Shown here one piece after another: positions 52,301 through 60,666 of a DNA stretch of 64,000 bases. Source of the DNA: Ruminococcoides sp052118065 (lineage in GTDB: Bacteria; Bacillota; Clostridia; Oscillospirales; Acutalibacteraceae); the NCBI GenBank assembly GCA_052118065.1, contig JBQKHY010000003.1:68683-132682 (forward strand), read 5' to 3'. A program made the translations under genes and the position numbers. Numbering within the stretch: position 1 is the first letter of the stretch; each line of letters opens with the position of its first letter. The notes beneath the pieces are model-generated. The model was not told the origin of the DNA and did no database searches. It was given only the letters and a program-made list of their open reading frames with translations.

Positions 52301-52917
52301 TTAATGTTTCAGCTATTGAAGAATACAAGGAAGTATCCGAAAGATATGAATTCTTAGGTGCTCAGGTTTCTGATGTAGAAAAGTCTAAGAATGAAATCGA
52401 AAGACTGATTAATGACTTAACAAAACAAATGAAAGATGCTTTCATTGAGAACTTCCACGAAATCAATAAGCACTTTGGAGAAACATTCAAAGAACTGTTT
52501 GGTGGTGGTACTGCTTCTCTTGAACTTGCAAATCCTGATGATATTCTAAACAGTGGTATCGACATTATCGCTCATCCTCCGGGAAAGATTGTTGTTCATC
52601 TAGAGGCACTTTCAGGTGGTGAAAAGGCACTTGTTGCTATTGCACTATACTTCTCAATTATGAAAGTCAGACCTGCACCATTCTGTGTTATGGACGAAAT
52701 TGAAGCTGCCCTTGATGATGTTAATGTTGACAGATTTGCTCAGTATATGAGAAGAATGACAGACAGAACTCAGTTTATTACCATTACCCACAGAAGAGGT
52801 ACAATGGAAGAATCTGATGTTCTTTACGGTGTAACAATGCAAGATGAGGGTATCTCAAAGTTACTTGAACTTCGTGCATCAGAAGTTGCAGCAAAGCTTG
52901 GAATGAAAGCAAACTAA
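49342..52917 (+). CDS. smc: Chromosome segregation protein SMC
   Basis: Structural maintenance of chromosomes ATPase, the motor of the SMC-ScpAB condensin. The 1191-residue protein has the Walker A GPNGSGKSNISDAI near residues 32-45, two long coiled coils, the hinge domain at about 500-690 (GGIHGPVSRLIKVPTNY, GGAMQNIVTG), and the C-terminal signature LSGGEKALVAIAL near 1090 with Walker B VMDEIEAALDDVN. AAAGAGGTG is the SD. It is followed by ftsY in the conserved rnc-smc-ftsY order. Confidence 0.98.
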   Translation: MLLKSLELHGFKTFPDKIKLSFDKGITSIVGPNGSGKSNISDAIRWVLGEQSAKTLRCSKMEDVVFNGTDKRKKTGYAEVTLSIDNKDRILPFDGDEVAVTRRYYRSGESEYMINKATVRLRDIHELFMDTGLGRDGYSMIGQGKIDSIVASKSEERREIFEEASGISRYRYRKTEAERKLKSTEENLVRLRDIVGELEDRVGPLKKQSEKAQKFLVLSEEKKGLEIALWLNTLDNSANIIKEQDDKIDIQRAQYENAEQELANISSETESIYLKNGEITSKIDTIRRNISQFESEVSNNNALISVANNDIEHNKETIKRLETEIEQLDNSFTEIESQIKEKKENVEKLKLNIEEKQKEYNEVSENLNTISVDASRSGDELQELNSKLAELSQKSANAKVVLLTSDSSINELNERIDTLNSSLSEKESNLETTSKMLEDYKVQGKDSAEKVEMLSNSIKGLELKINNLKARNENSKGEIDRLTLDSNEKLRRANILEDLEKNLEGFAHSVKTVMNLSRHGKIGGIHGPVSRLIKVPTNYAVAIETALGGAMQNIVTGNEEDAKRAIRTLKENKGGRATFLPIATIKPRYLNENGIDSCFGFVGVASDLCDCKDEYKGILQNLLGKIVIAEDLNSAVSIAKKYSYRFKVVTLDGQVVNAGGSLTGGSLNKRTGLLSRASEIEKYRKEAKALADKANELKEQYSNSQQEFAKYEADILGTRGDLSTEQQELIRLRTEYKACQNEYDSLVSSIDFTKNEIVECENKISNLQKDKETADREFSAFEEEIANIEKTTSNLTGNRLALTEKREQLSEKLQNIRLEIVTFEKDKEALISEIRTSEYNSQHQTERKENLRNQIVSVNSNIDIINKKIESYTNISNNYQDKIAEFNNAIEKLNGDKEKFEKKSVELRQKEKDLNSTREVSGRELARLEERKINLQKQYDDIIAKLWDEYELTKRQAEEISIEIENVSTARKRLNEIKSSIRGLGSVNVSAIEEYKEVSERYEFLGAQVSDVEKSKNEIERLINDLTKQMKDAFIENFHEINKHFGETFKELFGGGTASLELANPDDILNSGIDIIAHPPGKIVVHLEALSGGEKALVAIALYFSIMKVRPAPFCVMDEIEAALDDVNVDRFAQYMRRMTDRTQFITITHRRGTMEESDVLYGVTMQDEGISKLLELRASEVAAKLGMKAN

Positions 52918-52934
52918 TTTAAGGTGGTAAAACA

Positions 52935-53855
52935 ATGGGACTATTTAAAAAAATTAAAGAAGGTCTTAAAAAAACAAGAGATAGTGTTGTAAGTCAGATT
53001 GACTCAATGCTAAAGTCTTTTACAAAGATTGATGAAGAACTTTTTGAAGAACTAACTGAACTACTAGTAATGGGTGATGTTGGTATTCAAACAGCAGAAC
53101 AAATTACTGATGAACTAAGAGTAAGAGTTAAAAAGGAAGGTATCAAAGACCCTAAAGAAATAACACAACTTCTACAAGAAGTAGTTGCCGATATGCTTAG
53201 AGGTGATGAAGAACTAAAAATTTCTACAAAGCCATCTATTATTCTTGTAATCGGTGTTAACGGTGTAGGTAAGACTACAACTATCGGTAAACTTGCAAAT
53301 AACTTAAAAAAGCAAGGCAAGAGCGTTTTACTTGCAGCAGCAGATACATTTAGAGCAGCAGCTATTGAACAGTTAGAGATTTGGGCTGAAAGAAGTGGTT
53401 GTGATATTGTTAAGCAGAACGAAGGTTCTGACCCTGCAGCAGTTATTTATGATGCTATTTCAGCAGCAAAGGCAAGAAACACAGATGTAATTATTTGTGA
53501 TACTGCAGGACGACTACACAACAAAAAGCACCTTATGGATGAACTTGCAAAAATCGGTAGAGTTATCGACAGAGAACTTCCTGATGCAGATAAAGAATAC
53601 TTACTTGTCCTTGATGCTACAACAGGTCAAAATGCAGTTAATCAGGCTGAACAGTTTAGTAAAGCAACAGGCATTACAGGTATTGTACTTACAAAGCTGG
53701 ACGGTACTGCTAAGGGTGGTGTAGTTCTTGCAATTAAGAACGGCCTGGGTATTCCTGTTAAGTACATTGGTGTTGGTGAACAGATTGATGACCTACAAGA
53801 GTTTGTTCCGAAAGATTTTGCAAAAGCACTGTTTGATTTTGGTGATAAAGAATGA
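52935..53855 (+). CDS. ftsY: Signal recognition particle receptor FtsY
   Basis: SRP-receptor GTPase that delivers translating ribosomes to the membrane. The 306-residue protein has a short N-terminal amphipathic region (GLFKKIKEGLKKTRDS) rather than the long acidic A domain of E. coli, an N domain, and a G domain with P-loop GVNGVGKTTTIGK near residues 107-119, TFRAAAIEQLEIW, DTAGRLHNKKHL and the base-specificity TKLDGTAKGG. AAGGTGG precedes the ATG. The ftsY stop overlaps the rdgB start. Confidence 0.98.
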   Translation: MGLFKKIKEGLKKTRDSVVSQIDSMLKSFTKIDEELFEELTELLVMGDVGIQTAEQITDELRVRVKKEGIKDPKEITQLLQEVVADMLRGDEELKISTKPSIILVIGVNGVGKTTTIGKLANNLKKQGKSVLLAAADTFRAAAIEQLEIWAERSGCDIVKQNEGSDPAAVIYDAISAAKARNTDVIICDTAGRLHNKKHLMDELAKIGRVIDRELPDADKEYLLVLDATTGQNAVNQAEQFSKATGITGIVLTKLDGTAKGGVVLAIKNGLGIPVKYIGVGEQIDDLQEFVPKDFAKALFDFGDKE

Positions 53856-54445
53856 GAAAGTTTTTAATTGCATCTAATAATGCACACAAAGTTGTAGAAC
53901 TTAATAGAATTCTAAATCCACTGGGTATTCACGCAGTTACTGCTAAGGAATGTAACATTGACCTAGGTGATGTTGAAGAAACAGGCACTACATTTGCCGA
54001 AAATGCTAAAATTAAAGCTATGTCAGCTTTTGAAAAGTCAGGTATGCCTTCGGTAGCTGATGATTCAGGTCTGATGATTGATGCATTAGATGGCAGACCG
54101 GGAGTATATTCAGCCAGATATGCCGGAGAAAATGCAACTGATGAAGATAGATATAATAAAGTCCTAGAAGAAATGAAAGATGTACCGGAAGACAAGCGTA
54201 CTGCAAGATTTGTTTCAAGTATTTGTTGTGTTCTTGAGGACGGTACAGTTATTACAGCAGAAGGCTATAGCGAAGGCAAAATTGCATATGAACCTCATGG
54301 TACAGAGGGTTTTGGTTATGACCCAATTTTCATTACAGATAGTGGCAAGTCATTTGCTGAACTAACTTCTAAAGAAAAGGATGCTATCAGTCACAGAGGC
54401 AATGCGTTAAGAATATTAAGAGAAAAGTTGTTAAAATATATTTAA
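53852..54445 (+). CDS. rdgB: XTP/dITP pyrophosphatase (RdgB/HAM1)
   Basis: Hydrolyses non-canonical purine nucleotides (dITP, XTP) before they enter DNA or RNA. The 197-residue protein has the SNNAHKVVEL nucleotide-recognition motif near residues 8-17, VADDSGLMIDALDGRPGVYSA (metal-binding Asp) near 69, and EGFGYDPIF near 148. It overlaps the ftsY stop by four bases (ATGA), typical translational coupling. No fused domain. Confidence 0.96.
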   Translation: MRKFLIASNNAHKVVELNRILNPLGIHAVTAKECNIDLGDVEETGTTFAENAKIKAMSAFEKSGMPSVADDSGLMIDALDGRPGVYSARYAGENATDEDRYNKVLEEMKDVPEDKRTARFVSSICCVLEDGTVITAEGYSEGKIAYEPHGTEGFGYDPIFITDSGKSFAELTSKEKDAISHRGNALRILREKLLKYI

Positions 54446-54454
54446 GGAGTAATT

Positions 54455-54757
54455 ATGCTAACAAGTAAACAGAGAGCATACCTAAGAGGTATTGCAAATT
54501 CAATTGATACAATATTAATGGTTGGTAAAGGTAGCATCACAGACCAGGTTGTTAAACAGGCTGAAGATGCACTTTATGCAAGAGAAATTATTAAGGGTAA
54601 GGTTCTTGAAAATTGTGAAATCAATTCAAGACAAGTTGCTGATATTTTATCAGAGAAACTTGATTGTGATGTAGTACAGGTTATCGGTTCAAAATTTGTT
54701 TTATATAAGCCTAACCCTGATGAACCTGTAATCAAACTACCAAGAGCAAATAAGTAA
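54455..54757 (+). CDS. yhbY: YhbY/YqeI family RNA-binding protein
   Basis: A 100-residue protein of the CRS1-YhbY fold, which binds RNA in 50S assembly. TSKQRAYLRGIANSIDTI opens the domain, followed by VGKGSITDQVV, REIIKGKVLEN and SEKLDCDVVQVIG. AAGGAG precedes the ATG. It overlaps nadD by one base (TAATG), forming the conserved yqeI-nadD-yqeK-rsfS group. Confidence 0.93.
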   Translation: MLTSKQRAYLRGIANSIDTILMVGKGSITDQVVKQAEDALYAREIIKGKVLENCEINSRQVADILSEKLDCDVVQVIGSKFVLYKPNPDEPVIKLPRANK

Positions 54758-55356
54758 TGAATATTGCTATTTTTGGTGGTGCATTTAACCCAATTCACAA
54801 AGCTCATACAACTCTTGCAGAAAATGTTTTAAAAGAATGTAATGTTGAAAAGGTTATTTTTATACCGACTTTCATCAGTCCACATAAAAGTATGCAATAT
54901 GCAGTTCCTTTTGAACATAGAGTGAATATGTGTAAAATAGCTACTAAAGATAATGATAATTTTATTGTTTCAACTTTAGAAGAAAATTTCAAAGGTAAAA
55001 GCTACACATACAGAACCCTTGAAGAACTAAAGAAACTTTATCCTAATGATAATTTATTTTTAGTTACAGGTGCTGATATGTACTTAACTTTTTTACAGTG
55101 GAAAAATCCTGATGAAATTTTCAGCTTAGCTACACTAATTACTTGTCCAAGAGATGATGGTGACTATAATTCTTTAGTAGAATATTCAAAAGTTTTAGAA
55201 CAACATAAGGGTAAGTCAATAATTCTAAAAGAACCTATTATGGAACTTTCTTCAACCATTGTAAGAGATGATGTGAATGAGGCTTTTAAAAGAGATTTAA
55301 TTGATAAGAATGTATTTGAATATATCAGAAATAATCAATTATATGGGGTGAAGTAA
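54757..55356 (+). CDS. nadD: Nicotinate-nucleotide adenylyltransferase
   Basis: Adenylates nicotinate mononucleotide in NAD synthesis. The 199-residue protein has the nucleotidyltransferase motif FGGAFNPIHKAH near residues 6-17 and the SSTIVRDDV motif near 164, and lies in the yqeI-nadD-yqeK-rsfS cluster. The start overlaps the yhbY stop by one base and its own stop overlaps yqeK, which suggests strong coupling. Confidence 0.96.
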   Translation: MNIAIFGGAFNPIHKAHTTLAENVLKECNVEKVIFIPTFISPHKSMQYAVPFEHRVNMCKIATKDNDNFIVSTLEENFKGKSYTYRTLEELKKLYPNDNLFLVTGADMYLTFLQWKNPDEIFSLATLITCPRDDGDYNSLVEYSKVLEQHKGKSIILKEPIMELSSTIVRDDVNEAFKRDLIDKNVFEYIRNNQLYGVK

Positions 55357-55922
55357 TGTGTATTGAGTCTTATAAGAAGATAATCAAAGGCAGAATGGGG
55401 GAAAAAAGATATATTCATTCTGTAAATGTTGCAAAACAAGCTCAAAAACTTGCGAAAATTTATGGTTGTGATGAAGAGAAAGCAATGACTGCCGGTATCC
55501 TTCACGATGTAACAAAAGAAACACCTTTTGATGAACAGTTGAAAATTATAACAGAGGGTGGTATAATTTTGGATGAGATTGAAAAATTAAGTCAAAAATT
55601 GTGGCATCCAATTTCAGGTTCGGTATATATTCAGAAATATTTAGATATTAATGATGCTGATATTATCAATGCTATTAGATTTCATACTACCGGTAGAAGT
55701 AATATGTCATTGCTGGAAAAAATTATTTTTGTAGCTGACTTTACCGGTGATGAAAGAAATTATGATGGTGTTGATATTATGAGAGAAAAGGCTTTAAGAA
55801 GTCTTGAAGAAGCTATGATTTATGGCTTACAGTTTACTATACAAGATCTCTCAAGCAGAGCATTGACAATTCACCCTAATGCTTTGTCTTGTTATAATGA
55901 ATTAATTTTAAAGGATGAATAA
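55356..55922 (+). CDS. yqeK: HD-domain hydrolase YqeK (diadenosine tetraphosphatase family)
   Basis: A 188-residue HD-superfamily metal hydrolase. HSVNVAKQAQKLAK near residue 22, AGILHDVTK near 49, WHPISGSVYIQK, and ADFTGDERNYDGVD give the HD metal ligands; characterised relatives cleave Ap4A symmetrically and have a helper zinc/iron site. It lies directly between nadD and rsfS, the standard position. The start overlaps nadD by one base. Confidence 0.93.
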   Translation: MCIESYKKIIKGRMGEKRYIHSVNVAKQAQKLAKIYGCDEEKAMTAGILHDVTKETPFDEQLKIITEGGIILDEIEKLSQKLWHPISGSVYIQKYLDINDADIINAIRFHTTGRSNMSLLEKIIFVADFTGDERNYDGVDIMREKALRSLEEAMIYGLQFTIQDLSSRALTIHPNALSCYNELILKDE

Positions 55923-55923
55923 A

Positions 55924-56274
55924 ATGGATACAAAAGAACAGGCACATTTAATTGCCAAAGCACTTTCAAGCAAAAAAGGACTGGATGTAGAAGTTATAAA
56001 AATTTCTGATGTTTCAGTTCTTGCTGATTATATTGTAATTGCAACCGGTACCAGTTCAACTCATGTAAAGGCTCTGGCTGATGAGGTTGAATATCAGCTT
56101 GATGAAGCAGGTTTCTCTGTAAGTCATGTTGAAGGTCACCGTGGTAACGGTTGGATTTTACTTGATTATATTGATATTATCGTTCATGTATTTGATGATA
56201 AGTCCCGTGAATACTATAACCTTGAAAGATTGTGGGAAGACGGTACTGTTGTTAAGTTTGACGATGTAGATTAA
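55924..56274 (+). CDS. rsfS: Ribosome silencing factor RsfS
   Basis: Binds L14 of the 50S subunit and prevents subunit joining in slow growth. The 116-residue protein carries the family segments KISDVSVLADYIVIATG, VEGHRGNGWILLDY and HVFDDKSREYYNLERLW. The ATG at 55924 was chosen because AAGGATG lies eight bases upstream; the ATG at 55915 overlaps the end of yqeK. Last gene of the yqeI-nadD-yqeK-rsfS group before leuS. Confidence 0.94.
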   Translation: MDTKEQAHLIAKALSSKKGLDVEVIKISDVSVLADYIVIATGTSSTHVKALADEVEYQLDEAGFSVSHVEGHRGNGWILLDYIDIIVHVFDDKSREYYNLERLWEDGTVVKFDDVD

Positions 56275-56287
56275 TGGAGGAATACAG

Positions 56288-58702
56288 TTGAAGTACAATC
56301 ATTTGGTAGTAGAGCCTAAGTGGCAAAAAGCATGGGAAGAAAAGGGCTGTTTCCATGCAGAAGAAAATAGCGACAAAAAGAAATTCTATGCATTAATTGA
56401 ATTCCCTTATCCATCAGGACAAGGTCTTCATGTTGGTCATCCACGACCATATACTGCACTTGATGTTGTTTCTAGAAAGAGAAGATTGCAGGGATATAAT
56501 GTACTATATCCAATCGGTTGGGATGCTTTTGGTCTTCCAACAGAAAACTATGCTATTAAGAACCACATTCACCCTGAAATTGTAACAAAGAACAATGTTG
56601 CAAGATTTAAAAAGCAAATTCAGTCACTTGGTATTTCTTTTGACTGGAGTCGTGAAATTAATACAACTGACCCTGAATATTATAAATGGACTCAGTGGAT
56701 TTTCCTACAGCTATTTAAGCATGGTTTAGCTTATAAGAAAGAAATGGCAGTTAACTGGTGTACTTCTTGTAAGTGTGTTCTTGCTAATGAAGAAGTAGTC
56801 AACGGTGTTTGTGAGCGTTGTGGCAGTGAAGTTGTAAGAAAAGTTAAGTCACAGTGGATGCTTAAGATTACAGAATATGCCGACAGACTAATCAAAGACC
56901 TTGATTTAGTTGATTATCCTGACAGAGTTAAGGCTCAGCAGAAGAACTGGATTGGTAAGTCAACAGGTGCTGAAGTAGATTTCAACACAACTGAAGGCGA
57001 TAAGCTAACAGTATACACAACAAGATGTGATACACTATTTGGTGCTACATATATGGTTATTTCACCTGAACATCCTTGTATTGAAAAGTGGAATGACAAG
57101 ATTAAGAATATTAAAGATGTTAAGGCTTATCAGGCAGAGGCTGCCAAGAAGTCTGACTTTGAAAGAACAGAACTAGTAAAGGAAAAGACAGGTGTTATGC
57201 TTGACGGTGTTAAGGCTATCAACCCTGTAAACGGTAAAGAAATTCCTATTTTTGTTTCTGACTATGTTCTGGTATCTTACGGTACAGGTGCTATTATGGC
57301 TGTTCCTGCTCATGATACTCGTGACTTGGAATTTGCAAAGAAATTTGACCTACCTATTATTGAAGTTGTTAAGGGTGGCGAAGATGTACAGAAAGAAGCA
57401 TTTACAGACTGTGCAACAGGTGTAATGGTTAATTCTGATTTCTTAACAGGCTTAACAGTAGAAGAAGCTAAGAAAAAGATGATTTCTTGGCTGGAAGAAA
57501 ACAAAGTAGGTAGAGCAAAGACTAACTATAAATTAAGAGACTGGGTATTCTCTCGTCAGAGATATTGGGGTGAACCTATTCCAATCGTTCATTGTGATAA
57601 GTGTGGTTATGTTCCAATTCCTGAAAGCGAACTACCACTAAGACTACCTATGGTTGATTCTTATGAACCAACAGATACAGGTGAATCACCACTATCTAAA
57701 ATTACTGATTGGGTAGAAACAACTTGTCCTTGTTGTGGTGGCAAGGCCTATAGAGAAACTGATACAATGCCTCAGTGGGCAGGTTCATCATGGTACTTCC
57801 TAAGATATATGGACCCACACAACAAAGAAGCATTAGCAAGTAAAGAAGCACTTAACTACTGGTCACCTGTTGATTGGTATAATGGTGGTATGGAACACAC
57901 AACACTTCACTTACTATATAGCCGTTTCTGGCATAAGTTCCTATATGATATTGGTGTAGTACCTACTCCTGAACCATATGCAAAGAGAACCAGCCATGGT
58001 ATGATTCTAGGCGAAAATGGCGAAAAGATGAGTAAGTCCAGAGGTAATGTTGTTAATCCTGATGATATTGTACAGCAGTATGGTGCTGATACTATGCGTC
58101 TATATGAAATGTTCATCGGTGACTTTGAAAAGGCTGCACCTTGGAATGACAAGGGTATTAAGGGTTGTAGAAGATTTGTAGAAAGATACTATAACCTACA
58201 AGAAAAGCTAATTGACGGTGACGAAGTTCGTCCTGAACTAGAATGTTCAATTCATAAGACAATTAAGAAAGTATCCGAAGATATTGAAAACATTAAGTTC
58301 AATACTGCAATTGCTTCACTAATGGCACTTATGAATGACATTAATGCAGTTGGTTCTATTAACAAGAAAGAATATGCAATTTTCTCAATTCTACTAAATC
58401 CATTTGCTCCTCATGTAACAGAAGAAATTTGGTCAACTTGTAATTTAGGTGAGGGTATGGTTGTTGATCAGTCTTGGCCTGAATATGACGAAAGCAAGTG
58501 CAAAGCAAATGAAATTGAAATTGCAGTTCAGGTTAATGGCAAGATTAAGACTAAGCTTATGATTCCTGCTGAGGCAGAACAGGCTGAAGTTATTGCCCTT
58601 GCAAAGGCTGATGAAAATGTAAAGAAGTCAGTTGAAGGTATGAATATTATTAAGGAAATTTATGTTAAGGGAAGACTTGTTAACATAGTTGTTAAGCCTT
58701 AA
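56288..58702 (+). CDS. leuS: Leucyl-tRNA synthetase
   Basis: Class I synthetase charging tRNA-Leu. The 804-residue protein has the HIGH-type motif in GLHVGHPRPYT near residues 46-56, the KMSKS motif in GEKMSKSRGN near 579-588, the CP1 editing domain between about 225 and 415, and a zinc-binding CxxC pair in CTSCKCVLANEEVVNGVCERC (split by family spacing). The start is TTG at 56288: GGAGG lies nine bases before it and no ATG is nearby. It is 13 nt after rsfS, so read-through from that cluster is likely. Confidence 0.97.
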   Translation: MKYNHLVVEPKWQKAWEEKGCFHAEENSDKKKFYALIEFPYPSGQGLHVGHPRPYTALDVVSRKRRLQGYNVLYPIGWDAFGLPTENYAIKNHIHPEIVTKNNVARFKKQIQSLGISFDWSREINTTDPEYYKWTQWIFLQLFKHGLAYKKEMAVNWCTSCKCVLANEEVVNGVCERCGSEVVRKVKSQWMLKITEYADRLIKDLDLVDYPDRVKAQQKNWIGKSTGAEVDFNTTEGDKLTVYTTRCDTLFGATYMVISPEHPCIEKWNDKIKNIKDVKAYQAEAAKKSDFERTELVKEKTGVMLDGVKAINPVNGKEIPIFVSDYVLVSYGTGAIMAVPAHDTRDLEFAKKFDLPIIEVVKGGEDVQKEAFTDCATGVMVNSDFLTGLTVEEAKKKMISWLEENKVGRAKTNYKLRDWVFSRQRYWGEPIPIVHCDKCGYVPIPESELPLRLPMVDSYEPTDTGESPLSKITDWVETTCPCCGGKAYRETDTMPQWAGSSWYFLRYMDPHNKEALASKEALNYWSPVDWYNGGMEHTTLHLLYSRFWHKFLYDIGVVPTPEPYAKRTSHGMILGENGEKMSKSRGNVVNPDDIVQQYGADTMRLYEMFIGDFEKAAPWNDKGIKGCRRFVERYYNLQEKLIDGDEVRPELECSIHKTIKKVSEDIENIKFNTAIASLMALMNDINAVGSINKKEYAIFSILLNPFAPHVTEEIWSTCNLGEGMVVDQSWPEYDESKCKANEIEIAVQVNGKIKTKLMIPAEAEQAEVIALAKADENVKKSVEGMNIIKEIYVKGRLVNIVVKP

Positions 58703-58734
58703 AATACAATTTTCAACAAAAATTTATATTTTAC

Positions 58735-58764
58735 TTGACAATCTTTAGGTTTTTGTAGTATAAT
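58735..58764 (+). promoter_or_regulatory. Promoter of rpsU
   Basis: TTGACA (58735-58740), 18 bp, TATAAT (58759-58764); predicted start near 58771. Confidence 0.75.
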
Positions 58765-58788
58765 CATTTATGCAATTAAGCAAAATTA

Positions 58789-58810
58789 CCCATGCCAAGT
58801 GGCAGATGGG
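58789..58810 (+). promoter_or_regulatory. Hairpin in the rpsU leader overlapping the SD
   Basis: CCCAT (58789-58793) pairs with ATGGG (58806-58810) and GCC (58794-58796) with GGC (58801-58803), with a small bulge. The 3' arm includes part of the GGGAGGG SD (58808-58814), so folding could limit ribosome access. Confidence 0.4.
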
Positions 58811-58823
58811 AGGGAAATATACA

Positions 58824-59000
58824 ATGGCAGAAGTTAGATTAAAAGACAATGAATCTCTTGAAAGTGCACTAAGAAGATTTAAGAAGCAGTGTGCTAGAGC
58901 TGGCGTTATTGCTGAAGTTCGTAAGAGAGAAGCTTACGAGAAGCCTTCCGTTAAGCGTAAAAAGAAATCTGAAGCAGCTCGTAAGAGAAAGTATAAGTAA
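58824..59000 (+). CDS. rpsU: 30S ribosomal protein S21
   Basis: A 58-residue basic ribosomal protein: MAEVRLKDNESLESALRRFK (20) and RKREAYEKPSVKRKKKSEAA lead into an Arg/Lys tail. The ATG at 58824 was chosen because GGGAGGG is ten bases upstream and homologues begin there; an in-frame ATG at 58770 coincides with the predicted start point. Monocistronic, between its own promoter and a terminator. Confidence 0.96.
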   Translation: MAEVRLKDNESLESALRRFKKQCARAGVIAEVRKREAYEKPSVKRKKKSEAARKRKYK

Positions 59001-59015
59001 TAATGCTTATAAAAA

Positions 59016-59047
59016 ACGGACAGTAATATTTTACTGTCCGTATTTTG
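59016..59047 (+). terminator. Terminator after rpsU
   Basis: ACGGACAGTAA (59016-59026) and TTACTGTCCGT (59031-59041) with a TATT loop, followed by ATTTTG. Confidence 0.9.
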
Positions 59048-59068
59048 TTATCCAGAAAGGTTTTTACT

Positions 59069-59503
59069 ATGAAGAAAATTTTAGTAATGCTAGGTCCAAA
59101 TCTAAATATGGTTGGCACTAGAGAAAAAAATATTTATGGTGAAGAAAATGCCGATACTATAAATCAAGATATTAAGTCATTTGCAGAGAATGCCGGTTTT
59201 GAATGTGATATTTTTCAGTCAAACCATGAGGGCGACTTAATTGATAAAATTCATAGTACTTTAGGTGTATATGATGGTGTTGTGCTAAATGCCGGTGCAT
59301 TAACTCATTATAGCTATGCATTGAGAGACGCTATTGCTTCTGTAACTGCTGTACCATTTATTGAAGTTCATATGTCTAATGTACATAAGAGAGAAGAATT
59401 TCGCCATAAGTCAGTTATCTCAGCAGTATGTGCCGGAGTAATTTGTGGCTTTGGTAAAGACAGTTACAGACTTGGTATTGAAGCATTAAAAGGATTGATT
59501 TAA
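59069..59503 (+). CDS. aroQ: Type II 3-dehydroquinate dehydratase
   Basis: Third shikimate pathway step, dehydrating 3-dehydroquinate. The 144-residue protein is the small dodecameric type II form: LGPNLNMVGTREKNIYG (catalytic loop with Arg and Tyr) near residues 8-24, SNHEGDLIDKIH near 50, NAGALTHYSYALRDAI near 73-88, and the catalytic His in HMSNVHKREEFRHKS. The ATG at 59069 follows AAAGG by eight bases; an upstream TTG at 59045 lies in the terminator. It is next to the Xaa-Pro peptidase and efp, a Firmicute order. Confidence 0.95.
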   Translation: MKKILVMLGPNLNMVGTREKNIYGEENADTINQDIKSFAENAGFECDIFQSNHEGDLIDKIHSTLGVYDGVVLNAGALTHYSYALRDAIASVTAVPFIEVHMSNVHKREEFRHKSVISAVCAGVICGFGKDSYRLGIEALKGLI

Positions 59504-60574
59504 TTGGATATTTATAAAAATAGAATTAATAATATCAAATCAAAAATTACAGATGGTGCATTTTTAGTTACAAATGATAAGAATATTTATTACTTTACAG
59601 GACTTTGGGATAGTAATGGATATTTACTTATCACTAAAGAAAATGCCTATCTATTTGTTGACTTTCGTTATGGTGAAGTAGCAGAGAAAACTGTAAATTC
59701 TGCTAATGTTATTGTTTTTAATAAACTTTTTGAAGAAATTAATAATGCTTTGAAAAATGATAATGTCACTAAACTTTATGTTGAAACAAATGTGCTGACT
59801 ATTGAACAGTACAAAAGATATAGTGATAAACTAAGTGTTACTTTATCAGAAGAAAATACTCTTGACAAAATTATTCTTGACCTAAGAATTGTTAAAGATA
59901 GTTATGAACTTGAGTTAATGCAAAAGGCTCAAGATATTACAGAAGAAGCATTTAACAAAATTCTACCACTTATAAAAGTAGGTACAACTGAAAGAACTTT
60001 ATCCGTAGAGCTAGAGTATCAAATGAAACTATTAGGAGCAGAAAGTGTTTCTTTTGATTTAATCACTATTACAGGCAAGAAAACTTCTTTACCTCACGGT
60101 GTACCCGGTAATGATATAATAAAAAATGGAGACTTTGTTACATTCGATATTGGTGCAACATATAAGGGTTATCATAGTGATATGACAAGAACCGTTGCAG
60201 TAGGCAGTGTTACAGACAAAATGAAAGAAGTTTATAACATTGTACTAGATGCTCACAAAATGGCAATGGCAAGTGTTAAGCCCGGTATAAAGTGTTCTGA
60301 TATTGATAAGATAGCTCGTGACTATATATACTCTAAAGGCTATGAAGGTTGCTTTGGTCATGCAACAGGTCATGGTGTAGGTCTTGATATTCACGAATAT
60401 CCAACAGTAAGTCCAAGATGTGACACTATCCTAAAAGAAGGTATGATTGTCACTATTGAACCGGGTATATACATAAAAGATAATTTTGGTGTTAGAATAG
60501 AAGATACCGTAATTGTTACTGAGAATGGTTACAAAAGTTTTGCGTCTCTCCCAAAAGAATTAACAATTCTGTAA
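59504..60574 (+). CDS. Xaa-Pro aminopeptidase (M24 family)
   Basis: Cytoplasmic dimetal peptidase of the pita-bread fold that removes residues before proline. The 356-residue protein has a creatinase-like N-terminal domain (residues 1-125) and the M24 domain with metal ligands in FDIGATYKGYHSDMTRTVAVG (two Asp), GHATGHGVGLDIHEYP (His), IEPGIYI (Glu) and GVRIEDTVIVTENG (Glu). The start is TTG at 59504, immediately after the aroQ stop, with AAAAGGA about 11 bases upstream. Its position just before efp is conserved in Firmicutes. Confidence 0.94.
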   Translation: MDIYKNRINNIKSKITDGAFLVTNDKNIYYFTGLWDSNGYLLITKENAYLFVDFRYGEVAEKTVNSANVIVFNKLFEEINNALKNDNVTKLYVETNVLTIEQYKRYSDKLSVTLSEENTLDKIILDLRIVKDSYELELMQKAQDITEEAFNKILPLIKVGTTERTLSVELEYQMKLLGAESVSFDLITITGKKTSLPHGVPGNDIIKNGDFVTFDIGATYKGYHSDMTRTVAVGSVTDKMKEVYNIVLDAHKMAMASVKPGIKCSDIDKIARDYIYSKGYEGCFGHATGHGVGLDIHEYPTVSPRCDTILKEGMIVTIEPGIYIKDNFGVRIEDTVIVTENGYKSFASLPKELTIL

Positions 60575-60581
60575 AAAGAGG

Positions 60582-60610
60582 TTGCTTTTTATTCCATTTG
60601 TATGTATAAT
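60582..60610 (+). promoter_or_regulatory. Promoter of efp
   Basis: TTGCTT (60582-60587), 17 bp, TATAAT (60605-60610). A small TGCGA/TCGCA hairpin (60626-60639) follows the start point. Confidence 0.65.
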
Positions 60611-60666
60611 ATTAATGATAAATTGTGCGAGTAGTCGCATTTTATAAAATTTAAGGAGGATTACCA

